DNA of 64,000 bases from an uncultured Oxalobacteraceae bacterium. Its GTDB lineage: Bacteria; Pseudomonadota; Gammaproteobacteria; Burkholderiales; Burkholderiaceae_D. Position 1 is the first letter of the stretch; each line of letters starts with the position of its first letter. The notes below the pieces were generated by a model. That model made no database searches. It was not told where the DNA came from and saw nothing but the letters and a program-made list of their open reading frames with translations. The stretch spans positions 1 to 64,000 of the forward strand of contig CAIOYD010000046.1 of the NCBI GenBank assembly GCA_903862415.1, read 5' to 3'. A program made the translations under genes and the position numbers. Positions 7,706 to 17,555 of this stretch are shown one piece after another.

Positions 7706-9838
7706 TTATTTCAACCCGCGATTTTCCAGCATAGGTTCAATCTTCGGAGCACGGCCGCGCCAGTTTTTATACATCACGCTCAGCTCTTCAGTATTGCCGC
7801 GTGACAGAATCATGGCGCGGAAACGGTCGCCGTTGGCACGGGTTAAACCACCATGCGTTTTAAACCAGTCATAGGCATCATCGGACAACATTTGCGTCCA
7901 TGGATAAGCGTAATAGCCCGCTGCATAGCCATTAGCCCAGATATGCAGGAAGTAGCTCGAACGATAGCGTGATGGCACTTGCGGCAGATAGATTTTATTT
8001 TTCTTGAGCGCTGCCACTTCAAACTGATCCGCGTCCTGCAATGGCGCTTTGGCCGACAGGTTATGCCAATCCAGATCGAGCAGCGCGGCAGCACTCAGTT
8101 CGGTCATCGCGTAACCTTTGTTGAATTTACCGGCATTCTGCATTTTTGCTACTAACTCTTGTGGCATGGTCGCGCCAGTCTGGTAGTGCTTGGCATAATT
8201 GGCAAACACATCTGCCTCGGTGGCCCAATGTTCATTGAATTGCGATGGGAATTCGACAAAATCGCGCGCCGTGCTGGTGCCAGAAATGGTTGGAAACTGC
8301 TCATCAGCAAAAATGCCGTGCAAACCGTGACCGAATTCATGGAACATGGTGATCACATCATCAAACGACAGCAGTGCCGGTTGACCTGCGGCCGGTTTAG
8401 TAAAGTTGGTGACGTTATAAATGACCGGCTTGGTTCCCATCAATTTCGACTGTGAGACGAAATTATCCATCCAGGCACCACCGTTTTTATTGTCACGTTT
8501 GAAGTAGTCACAATAAAACAGCGCGATCTGCAGGCCGTCTTTGTCGATCACATCAAATACACGCACATCTTCCTGATACACCGGCAGATCATGACGTTCA
8601 CGGAAAGTCAGACCATACAGCTTGTTGGCCGCATAGAACACACCATTCTGCAAGACGTTGTTGATTTCAAAATAAGGACGGATCTGATTTTCATCGACGT
8701 CATAACGTTCTTTTTTCACTTGTTCAGCATACAGATCCCAATCCCAGGGTTGCAGACTAAAGGTGGCTTGTTTTAAGGCTGCCTGATCCAGATCGATTTT
8801 AGCTTGAATATCTTTGGCTTCGAGTGCGGCACGGGCGGTAGCTGCGGGCACGAGTTTTTGCATGAAACCGATCGCTGCCGCCGGAGTTTTTGCCATCTGG
8901 TCATTCAATTTCCACGCCGAGTAACTGGCAAAGCCCAGCAATTTTGCCTGCTGCGCACGAATCGCGGCAATACGTACAATCAGTTTGCGGGTGTCGTTTT
9001 CATCGCCCATTTCAGTCCGGTTCCAGGAAGCTTTGAACAAGGCTTCGCGGGTAGCGCGGTCAGTCAGATATTGCAGCGCAGGTTGCTGAGTGGTGTTTTG
9101 CAACGTCACTACAAAACTACCTTCTGGCAAGCCGCGATCTTTGGCGGCCTGAGCAGCAGCATTGATTTCAGCGTCGGATAATCCAGCCAGTTTTTCCTTG
9201 CTGTTAACCACCAGCGCCGCTTTTTTAGTAGCGTCGCGCAGGCGGTTATTAAATTGGGAGCTTAAGGTCGACTCTTCTTCATTGAGCGCTTTCAGCTTGG
9301 TCTTGTCGGCATTCGAAAGTTTGGCGCCGGCCAGCAAAAAGTTACGGTACACCACCGTCACCAGACGCTGAGCTTCCGGATCAAGTTTCAGACTGCCGAG
9401 CTGTTGGTGGACTTTGGAAATACGTGTAAACAATGCGCTGTTAAGATAGACAGCATCACTGTGCGCAGCCAGCTTGGGCGCAATGTCTTCTTGCAATTGT
9501 TGCAGAACCGGATTGGTGTTGGCGCCGGAGACGGCATTAAATACCTGCAACACTCGGGTCAACATCTGACCAGACTTTTCCAATGCTACATAGGTGTTGT
9601 CAAACGTGGCCGGAGCCGGATTATTGGCAATCTGCTGCACTTCCAGATCGTGCTGGCGTATGCCTTCTTCGATTGCCGGCTGGTAATCACTGTCTTTGAT
9701 TTTATCAAATGCCGGTGCCTGAAACGTCAGCGGACTGGCGGCATAAAACGGATTATCTGTAATGGAATCAGCCATTGCAGGTACTGAACTAGCCATTGCC
9801 ATGGTAGCGGCAAGCATCATCAGGCGAAAATTGGTCAT
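7706..9838 (-). CDS. dcp: M3-family metallopeptidase, periplasmic Dcp-like dipeptidyl carboxypeptidase
   Basis: The 710-residue protein begins with a signal peptide (residues 1-23, cleavage probably after PAMA-D), so it should act in the periplasm. The zinc site HEFGHGLHG is at residues 500-508, with the third ligand Glu at about 529 (FVEFPSQ). Length and layout match peptidyl-dipeptidase Dcp, which removes dipeptides from the C-terminus of oligopeptides; the cytosolic relative oligopeptidase A (PrlC) has no signal peptide. The gene stands alone, bounded downstream by a strong terminator. The exact activity (Dcp versus another M3 peptidase) is inferred from length and export signal. Confidence 0.88.
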   Translation of the reverse strand: MTNFRLMMLAATMAMASSVPAMADSITDNPFYAASPLTFQAPAFDKIKDSDYQPAIEEGIRQHDLEVQQIANNPAPATFDNTYVALEKSGQMLTRVLQVFNAVSGANTNPVLQQLQEDIAPKLAAHSDAVYLNSALFTRISKVHQQLGSLKLDPEAQRLVTVVYRNFLLAGAKLSNADKTKLKALNEEESTLSSQFNNRLRDATKKAALVVNSKEKLAGLSDAEINAAAQAAKDRGLPEGSFVVTLQNTTQQPALQYLTDRATREALFKASWNRTEMGDENDTRKLIVRIAAIRAQQAKLLGFASYSAWKLNDQMAKTPAAAIGFMQKLVPAATARAALEAKDIQAKIDLDQAALKQATFSLQPWDWDLYAEQVKKERYDVDENQIRPYFEINNVLQNGVFYAANKLYGLTFRERHDLPVYQEDVRVFDVIDKDGLQIALFYCDYFKRDNKNGGAWMDNFVSQSKLMGTKPVIYNVTNFTKPAAGQPALLSFDDVITMFHEFGHGLHGIFADEQFPTISGTSTARDFVEFPSQFNEHWATEADVFANYAKHYQTGATMPQELVAKMQNAGKFNKGYAMTELSAAALLDLDWHNLSAKAPLQDADQFEVAALKKNKIYLPQVPSRYRSSYFLHIWANGYAAGYYAYPWTQMLSDDAYDWFKTHGGLTRANGDRFRAMILSRGNTEELSVMYKNWRGRAPKIEPMLENRGLK

Positions 9839-10012
9839 TTATTTTCCTTAAGTGACATCGGATAAAACGTCACATTATTAATCATGAACAGAGGGGTGCA
9901 ACAAAAAAACAACAGTATCTCCTGCTTCGTGATGCATGTCAAACTAGCCGTTGAGCCGCTACCGCTGGTAAAAAGCACGACCGTCAGCAAAAAATTGATC
10001 CGTAAGGGGTTG

Positions 10013-11362
10013 CTATAAAATCTGACAACGATGATCTGCCGTTGCCACATAAGAACCATAAAACAAACCCATAAACACCGACAGCAACACATCATTGAAC
10101 AGGGCATTTTCTTCCGCTGACTCCGCGTTGGCAAACTGACTGGCAAGTGCAGCTGAGGTCAAGATGGCGCTGGTGAATAAAAAAGTTCTTCCGGCATGAA
10201 CATCGGTCAACATGCTGGTGAATTTGCTTCTATCTGGCAGCCCGGTTTTTAAAGTAAAGCGCACCTCCTTGCCACGGCCAAGAGCATGCAGCGCCGAACC
10301 GGTCAGTACATTGGCAGTTTCTCCCATTAGATTTAAGCCCGCGCGAGCAACAGGATTGTCCTGCTCTGGCCTGACCGGCAAATAACTGGTCACCGCACCC
10401 CGGGGGGTGGCCAGCTTGGTCATGCCGACATTGACTCCGGCCTGATTAACGACATAAATCAGACCTGTGCCGGCGACCGGCAAGAGCTCAGGTACCGTAT
10501 CATCATCGAGCGTAATGACTAACTCGGTCACATCGCGCTGAAAACAAAAAACATCAAATGCCGCCAGTGATGCCGCCAAACCTGGCAATACACCGGAAAT
10601 ATAGGCCGCAGTGATGGCACCCATGCCAATGAGTAAATTCAAGCCACGCACAGTCAGGGAAGTTATTTTGATAGTTCCCTCAGAGTTGTCGGTAACTGCG
10701 CCCAGCAGATTGAGCAGCAATGGGTACGAGGCGGCTACCAGCGCAATCGCCATTCGCGCCTGGCGCTGTCCTTCAGGGTGCAAGTGATTCAGATTATCTT
10801 CAGCCATATCAGCGAGCATATGTCGACATAAGGTCGGAATTAAAACACTGGCCACATTTCTGCACACGAGATTGAAAAAATTGCAGGCATAACGGGTCGT
10901 GCTGCGCGGGGAACGGTTCTGCGTCACGTAGTCAAGTAAGGCCATCAGGCGCAGAATGCGGCTATTTACCAAGAAAAAGTCATCCTCGCGTCCCGACTCA
11001 ACGGTTCTCAAATCTACGTCTTCGAGCGAATCTGAACTATCCTGATGATCGTAAAATGGCGTGCCTTCGGCGACATAGGTTTCCATCTCTATGGCTATTT
11101 TTTGCTCTTCGGCACTAAATTCTTGTCGGGAACATTTGGTGAATTTCTCAGCAGAAAGTAAAATTCTATTCATGCGCGCAATCACTGGCCTGACTTCCTG
11201 CGAATCCAGATCCAGTGTCTGTTCGATGACGCCGCATTGCGTGATCAGCGACTCCGGAACGGCTGAATTTTGTGGCTCCTCTAACAAGGCGGTTTTTTCC
11301 GTTGGTACGGATACCACCAGACTGATTGCTGGTGTTTTTATTTCTGAACACATGGTAAGCAT
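10013..11362 (-). CDS. Unknown membrane-associated protein ending in a CaaX-like box (CQIL)
   Basis: A 449-residue protein from ATG 11362 with AGGAGA just upstream. I do not recognise a family. Residues 1-130 are polar and charged; hydrophobic segments lie near 203-221, 239-270, 392-410 and 423-440. The last residues are ADHRCQIL, so Cys446 is fourth from the end with an aliphatic residue at the a2 position and Leu last, which fits a eukaryotic geranylgeranylation motif. Two other unusual proteins in the window end similarly. The gene is divergent from gcr and separated from the M3 peptidase by 174 bp with no clear element. It could be a host-directed effector or simply an inner-membrane protein; no secretion signal is visible. 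Confidence 0.6.
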   Translation of the reverse strand: MLTMCSEIKTPAISLVVSVPTEKTALLEEPQNSAVPESLITQCGVIEQTLDLDSQEVRPVIARMNRILLSAEKFTKCSRQEFSAEEQKIAIEMETYVAEGTPFYDHQDSSDSLEDVDLRTVESGREDDFFLVNSRILRLMALLDYVTQNRSPRSTTRYACNFFNLVCRNVASVLIPTLCRHMLADMAEDNLNHLHPEGQRQARMAIALVAASYPLLLNLLGAVTDNSEGTIKITSLTVRGLNLLIGMGAITAAYISGVLPGLAASLAAFDVFCFQRDVTELVITLDDDTVPELLPVAGTGLIYVVNQAGVNVGMTKLATPRGAVTSYLPVRPEQDNPVARAGLNLMGETANVLTGSALHALGRGKEVRFTLKTGLPDRSKFTSMLTDVHAGRTFLFTSAILTSAALASQFANAESAEENALFNDVLLSVFMGLFYGSYVATADHRCQIL

Positions 11363-11526
11363 GATCTCTCCTGAAATAAAGTAGCAGAGTTATCTCAAGG
11401 AAATTAGTGCCATAAATTAATGCAGAAATTTACAAATAATTTCGCACACTAACGATAATCTCAACAATGTAGTACTCTTGGTCTCGCTGCTACCAGCGCG
11501 CTTTACTAGATTAATCAGGATTTATT

Positions 11527-13488
11527 TTGCCTATCGAATTATTGCTTGAACGCCTACACGCTGCGGCGACATCATCTGATACTACAGCGCTGAGAGAAAT
11601 CATTGATGCCATACGACCTGTCAACGCACGCGACATCACCGGTGCAACAGAAAACTTACGTGGCTTGTGCGCCTTACTCAGGCACCATCCTGAACAGGCC
11701 GAATCTTTACGACTGTATCTCATCCGCATTATCGCCAGCCGTAAGATTGTGCATTTATGCACCGATACCGGCATTACCCTGAGTCGTGGATTCTGGAGCG
11801 CCGCCTGGCAGCGGCTGATGTTTAAACTTTTGCCACCACTCATCAATGATGACTATTTAGCCGATGTGTTCGGGCAGGTTTTTAATCGTACCGATGACAC
11901 CATCTGGATCAACGGCATCGATGAAAAATACTGGCTGGAATTATTGCACCTGCTCGACCTGCATCTGCACGCTGAACATACCGGTCTGCTCAATGAATTA
12001 CTTTCCTCCGTCCAGGTGCTGTCGTATCGGATTACTGCCATCGGGATGGAGATGGAATTAATCCGCAATTATCCCGAAATCGAGCGCTATGAATCGCCAC
12101 TGTTACGGCAGAATGATGAAATTAATGACTACATCCGCGCCTATCATCTCTCGATTACCGACCCTGCCAGCAGTCGTCGTGACAGTCGGCAGATTGATAT
12201 CCTGCTGACTCAGTGCGAAGCCATTGCAGCTAAAATCAGCCGCAATGCTGCCCTTCAGGGCATTTCCATCAGCCTGACACGACTGCTGTTACGCTTGACC
12301 CAAAGCATAACCCGTTTGCGCATTATTCTGGAACTCATCGAAGCCGCCGATCAACAGCAGGTACTTATCACGGCCCTGAAGCTTTTTAAGGAACTGGTAT
12401 ATTTTGATAACCGTAAATACAGCATCGGCCAATTAATTAACAACAGCACCAGTCTGCTCACCCTGCAGATCACCGAACATGCCGGTCGCAGCGGAGAACA
12501 TTATGTAGCTGAAAATCGGCGTGAATGGTTTGCCATGCTGCGCTCGGCTGCTGGAGCAGGTGGTATCGTTGGGTGGATGGCCACTATCAAAATTTTGTTG
12601 AGCAAACTCATGCTGGCCCCCTTTGGTTTTGCGTTTTTATTCAGCCTGAATTATTCGCTCGGCTTCATGCTGGTGCATATTCTGCACTTCACCATCGCCA
12701 CCAAACAACCGGCCATGACCGCAGCCTTAATCGCCCGATCGCTGGATCAGCATAAACAGGATTTGCATGATCTGTGCGAGCTGATCGTGCAGGTTATCCG
12801 CACCCAGTTGATCGCCATTGGCGGAAATATTCTGCTGGCCATACCGACTGCCTATGCCATCGCCTGGGGTTGGCACAGCTGCTTCGGACAGGCACTGGTC
12901 ACACCCGAAAAGGCGCGGCATTTATTGCAGGATCTGGATCCGCTCAACAGCTTGGCGTTGTTTCATGCGGCCATTGCCGGAGTGTGTTTATTTTTGTCCG
13001 GCCTTATTTCAGGCTATTACGATAACAAGTCCAGCTACAATAAAATTCCGGAACGTTTATGGCAGCTCACGGCAATGCAGCGCCTGTGGGGGCCGGCGCG
13101 CTGGCAAAAAATCACCACCTATATTGGCAACAATCTGGGTGCACTGGCAGGGAATTTTTTCTTTGGCATCATGCTCGGCAGCATCGGGCAAATCGGGATT
13201 TTTTTCGGCTTGCCGATCGATATCCGCCACATTACTTTTTCCAGCGCCAATTTTGCCTTTGCACTCGCTGGTCTCAATAATGAACTCAGCTGGCAAACCT
13301 GGGTGGTGTCGATTGTGGGAATTATGCTCATCGGCGCCATTAATCTGACGGTGAGTTTTTCTCTGGCGCTGCTCGTTGCCATGCGCTCGCGCAACGTCAG
13401 CTTCCAGCAAACCCGCGCCCTGCTGGCGCTGCTATGGCAACGCTTTGTGCATCATGGACGGGATTTTTTCTGGGCTCCGGCAAAATAA
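11527..13488 (+). CDS. gcr: Gcr-type 'site-specific recombinase' family membrane protein
   Basis: The 653-residue product starts at TTG 11527 (AGGA upstream). The N-terminal half is helical and polar; the C-terminal half (from about residue 345) holds several membrane segments (AAGAGGIVGWMATIKILLSK, FAFLFSLNYSLGFML and others). It matches the family annotated as site-specific recombinase Gcr in Neisseria and Burkholderia, although a membrane protein with no recombinase catalytic motif makes that name doubtful. The family is widespread and single-copy in betaproteobacteria. It is convergent with the BON-domain lipoprotein, with a shared hairpin terminator between them. Actual function is unknown. 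Confidence 0.8.
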   Translation: MPIELLLERLHAAATSSDTTALREIIDAIRPVNARDITGATENLRGLCALLRHHPEQAESLRLYLIRIIASRKIVHLCTDTGITLSRGFWSAAWQRLMFKLLPPLINDDYLADVFGQVFNRTDDTIWINGIDEKYWLELLHLLDLHLHAEHTGLLNELLSSVQVLSYRITAIGMEMELIRNYPEIERYESPLLRQNDEINDYIRAYHLSITDPASSRRDSRQIDILLTQCEAIAAKISRNAALQGISISLTRLLLRLTQSITRLRIILELIEAADQQQVLITALKLFKELVYFDNRKYSIGQLINNSTSLLTLQITEHAGRSGEHYVAENRREWFAMLRSAAGAGGIVGWMATIKILLSKLMLAPFGFAFLFSLNYSLGFMLVHILHFTIATKQPAMTAALIARSLDQHKQDLHDLCELIVQVIRTQLIAIGGNILLAIPTAYAIAWGWHSCFGQALVTPEKARHLLQDLDPLNSLALFHAAIAGVCLFLSGLISGYYDNKSSYNKIPERLWQLTAMQRLWGPARWQKITTYIGNNLGALAGNFFFGIMLGSIGQIGIFFGLPIDIRHITFSSANFAFALAGLNNELSWQTWVVSIVGIMLIGAINLTVSFSLALLVAMRSRNVSFQQTRALLALLWQRFVHHGRDFFWAPAK

Positions 13489-13490
13489 AC

Positions 13491-13511
13491 AGCCGGGATC
13501 AGATCCCGGCT
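13491..13511. terminator. Bidirectional hairpin terminator
   Basis: AGCCGGGATC-A-GATCCCGGCT is a perfect inverted repeat followed by GGTTTT on the plus strand, and by TGTTTATTTT on the minus strand. It separates convergent gcr and the BON-domain gene. Confidence 0.75.
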
Positions 13512-13515
13512 GGTT

Positions 13516-14836
<1,321 letters not shown>

Positions 14837-14848
14837 TTATCTTTGAGA

Positions 14849-15214
14849 TTATCCCATCACATTCCGGAGCCAACTCAATTTTCCGCCATCAATGGCGATC
14901 ACATCAAAACGGCATGGCGGCATTCGGGCATAGCGCTTTAAATAGGTTTGCGCGGCGCGGCGCAACCGCTGCTGTTTGCGCACGCCGATCGAATCCGCTG
15001 CGCTGCCATAGTCGGAATGACGACGCAGGCGTACTTCGACAAAGACGACGGTACTGCCGTGCTGCATGATCAAATCAATTTCCCCATAGGGGCGCCGATA
15101 ATTAGTTTCCATTAACACAAGCCCCTGTGCCAACAAATAACTTAACGCCTGCTGCTCTCCCGCCCTGCCGATAGCCTGAGTATCTCTGCGCGGCTTGACC
15201 ATGTTGTTGTGCAT
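14849..15214 (-). CDS. yraN: YraN family endonuclease-like protein (UPF0102)
   Basis: A 121-residue protein with the family's restriction-endonuclease-like core: GRAGEQQALSYLLAQG, NYRRPYGEIDLIM (the Glu and Asp of the fold), VVFVEVRLRRHSDYG and RFDVIAI. The function is not established; it is almost always next to rsmI. It starts at ATG 15214 after GGGAG and is divergent from rsmI across a 147-bp gap in which I see no further gene. Confidence 0.9.
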   Translation of the reverse strand: MHNNMVKPRRDTQAIGRAGEQQALSYLLAQGLVLMETNYRRPYGEIDLIMQHGSTVVFVEVRLRRHSDYGSAADSIGVRKQQRLRRAAQTYLKRYARMPPCRFDVIAIDGGKLSWLRNVMG

Positions 15215-15361
15215 GTAGTTCTCCCGATGTCAGATCAATGAGGTTAGTGGCCTGAAACGGAAAATAATTCCCTGCTTAATGGCGTGTTGCAGCACTATTT
15301 TCTTGTCAGGCATCATTGTTACGCGCACAATCTGCGCTGATCCCTTTACCGACACTTTTTC

Positions 15362-16258
15362 ATGACGCCACTGCACCCACTGCTTGCCCACGCCGAACAA
15401 CAGTCCTACCCGGCTTCCTGCCTGTATGTGGTGGCCACGCCGATCGGCAATATTGCCGACATCAGTTTTCGCGCCCTGACTGTGCTTGCCAAAGTGGCCG
15501 CCGTTGCCTGCGAAGACACGCGCAACTCGGCCCAACTGCTCAAGCAACTCGGCTTGTTCAAGCCGCTGATCGCTGCTCATCAGCATAATGAAAATGAAGT
15601 GGCGCAAAAAATCATCCTGCGCCTGCAACAGGGTGAAAGCATTGCCTTAATTTCCGATGCCGGAACACCCGCTGTTTCTGACCCGGGCGCGCGTATTGTC
15701 GATGCCGTGCGCACGGCAGGCTTTAAGGTTGTCCCGGTCCCCGGTGCCAGTGCCGTCATCAGCGCCTTGTCTGCCAGTGGTCTGTTGCACGAACAGTTTT
15801 ATTTTGTCGGCTTTTTACCCAGCAAAGCAGGCCAGCGCGACACCGCCCTGACGCAATTACTCAGCGTACCTGCCACGCTGGCGTTTTACGAAGCTCCGCA
15901 CCGGATTGTGGACACCATTGCCGCACTGACGGCACTGTTTCCACCGGAGAGAAAAATTGTGTTTGCGCGTGAATTGACCAAACTGTTTGAAGAAATTCAT
16001 CGCTGTGATCTGGGACAGGCAGCCGACTGGCTCAAGGAAGACGCGCACCGCGAAAAAGGCGAGTATGTGTTACTGCTCGAAGGAGCCAGTGCCGATGTGG
16101 ATGCCGAGCTGACCGAAGCCCGGCGCGTACTGGAAATTCTGCTCACCAGTTGCAGCGTCAAGCAGGCCGCCACGCTGGCCGTACAACTCACCGGTCAAAA
16201 GAAAAATGCGCTGTATCAGCTGGCGTTAGTTTTGCACAGCGGCGAAGTTGGTAGCTGA
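15362..16258 (+). CDS. rsmI: 16S rRNA (cytidine(1402)-2'-O)-methyltransferase RsmI
   Basis: The 298-residue protein is a tetrapyrrole-methylase-fold enzyme: LYVVATPIGNIADIS at the N-terminus, VACEDTRNSAQLLKQLG, LISDAGTPAVSDPGARIV (SAM binding) and PGASAVISALSASG. RsmI methylates the ribose of C1402 in the ribosomal decoding centre. Full family length. The last 43 bp overlap the tail of the convergent unknown gene 16216-17445. Confidence 0.95.
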   Translation: MTPLHPLLAHAEQQSYPASCLYVVATPIGNIADISFRALTVLAKVAAVACEDTRNSAQLLKQLGLFKPLIAAHQHNENEVAQKIILRLQQGESIALISDAGTPAVSDPGARIVDAVRTAGFKVVPVPGASAVISALSASGLLHEQFYFVGFLPSKAGQRDTALTQLLSVPATLAFYEAPHRIVDTIAALTALFPPERKIVFARELTKLFEEIHRCDLGQAADWLKEDAHREKGEYVLLLEGASADVDAELTEARRVLEILLTSCSVKQAATLAVQLTGQKKNALYQLALVLHSGEVGS

Positions 16259-17445
16259 GCGATCGGCAGCACTTTCGCTTTTCCGTGGCTGACAGCTTCA
16301 TCAAACACTTCTTTAATGTCGGCCAACTCTGACTTTGCTATGCGCCAGACATCGGCACTTTGCCACGCCACCTTGTTCCCTTTATGGCTATCTAACAGGC
16401 TCCACAACAAATAAAATACATAGTAAGCGCTATCTGACTGATCTTTAGGGTTTTGCCACATCAGATTGATTTTACCAAACGTATTGACATCAGGCAGATT
16501 CACGCCGTTTTTTGGATCAATACATACCAGCCGTGAATTTTTACAGGACAGTAACCAGAAGCGTTCTCCATCAAAGTAGGGCGCCAGAAAACTTCTGCCT
16601 TTATTGGTATGAATAAACTCCTGAGCTTGCTGTTTTCCTTGAATAAGTTTTCCTACAATCATTTTATGTCCACCTGGATTGGTCACTGTATACCGTCCTG
16701 CCGAATCCTGCCTTACCAGTGGAAAATTATCGTGCATCAGGTAATCAAAACCTGCCCGGAAATCCTCTGGGTTCATTTTCTGTGTTGAAGTTGCAAGAAA
16801 ATTTTCTTCATACAACTGTGCAAAACGAGTTTGTTTTACGGAAGACAAAACTGTCTCGTCGGCACTTTCAACCTCACTGCCGCTCTGAGCATCTTGTTTT
16901 TTTGCGTCAGAATATATCGTTCCAAAGGAACGCCAAAACTCTTTTGAAATCGCATCGGTCTGCCTGACTATCTGCAAAAGGTCTGAAAGCTGATAACCGT
17001 GGAAATGTTCCACATGATTAAGCAAACCATTTTTTTTATTACCGGCCTGGTCGCATTGAAAAAAATCCACTCCATCAGGGCCTTGACACAGTTGATAGTA
17101 AACACCTTTACCAAAATCAAATAAAACTGGTTTATCCTCGTCTGAGGGACTTTTTAATTTTTCGAAAATAGCTAACGTCAGCCTGCGGCATTCATCCAGA
17201 TTTTCAACGGTATGATACGCATTATAAACTTCTTTAAGAGAAAAATAGACCGCCAGAATACCTCCCGACAGCATGCCGCCGATAATAATTTTGAGCAGGG
17301 TAAACGCCAGCCCAGAGAGATATTGCTCGTCAAAAGCATTATCTGCTATCACCACCTCAGCTGATTCGTTTAACTGAGGTGCGCCGTCAGTCGCATAGTG
17401 CTTGACCACCTGCCTGAATATGATTGCCGGATTAACAGCCAACAT
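16216..17445 (-). CDS. Unknown protein, apparently inactive paralogue of the Ulp1-like protease next door
   Basis: The 409-residue protein is a paralogue of the 432-residue neighbour along its whole length: N-terminal NP motif, a hydrophobic segment (about 45-68), a block FDFGKGVYYQLCQGPDG followed by FFQCDQAGN, a variable acidic middle, and a C-terminal domain with CIDPKNG and MWQNPKDQSDSAYYVFYLL. Aligned with the neighbour, Asp310 and Gln331 of the putative catalytic set are kept, but the His position is Arg295 and the Cys position is Ser339. If the protease reading is right, this is a pseudoenzyme, perhaps a decoy, regulator or substrate binder. It overlaps the end of rsmI tail to tail and is preceded by its own short leader, so it may be transcribed separately. 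No export signal is recognised. Confidence 0.6.
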   Translation of the reverse strand: MLAVNPAIIFRQVVKHYATDGAPQLNESAEVVIADNAFDEQYLSGLAFTLLKIIIGGMLSGGILAVYFSLKEVYNAYHTVENLDECRRLTLAIFEKLKSPSDEDKPVLFDFGKGVYYQLCQGPDGVDFFQCDQAGNKKNGLLNHVEHFHGYQLSDLLQIVRQTDAISKEFWRSFGTIYSDAKKQDAQSGSEVESADETVLSSVKQTRFAQLYEENFLATSTQKMNPEDFRAGFDYLMHDNFPLVRQDSAGRYTVTNPGGHKMIVGKLIQGKQQAQEFIHTNKGRSFLAPYFDGERFWLLSCKNSRLVCIDPKNGVNLPDVNTFGKINLMWQNPKDQSDSAYYVFYLLWSLLDSHKGNKVAWQSADVWRIAKSELADIKEVFDEAVSHGKAKVLPIAQLPTSPLCKTNAS

Positions 17446-17525
17446 TTTTTACCTCCTTATCTTCGCCAAAGTTAACCACCTGCATACAGGATTTAAGTTA
17501 TAACAATTTTTTCTCACCATAAAAA

Positions 17526-17551
17526 GGCGTACTTTCACATAAAAATACGCC
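17526..17551 (-). terminator. Terminator after the Ulp1-like gene
   Basis: GGCGTA / TACGCC arms (17526-17531, 17546-17551) are followed on the minus strand by TTTTT. It sits just past the stop of the 17556-18854 gene, so the two paralogues are probably separate transcripts. Confidence 0.55.
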
Positions 17552-17555
17552 ACTT

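Noticed and set aside
9835-10146. 103-codon minus-strand frame between the M3 peptidase and the 449-residue protein
   Set aside because: Overlaps the C-terminal end of the 449-residue gene in another frame; sequence looks like noise (clustered Met and Cys).
11527-13488. Gcr as evidence of a mobile element
   Set aside because: Despite its 'recombinase' name it is a conserved membrane protein with no integrase or transposase motif and no flanking repeats.
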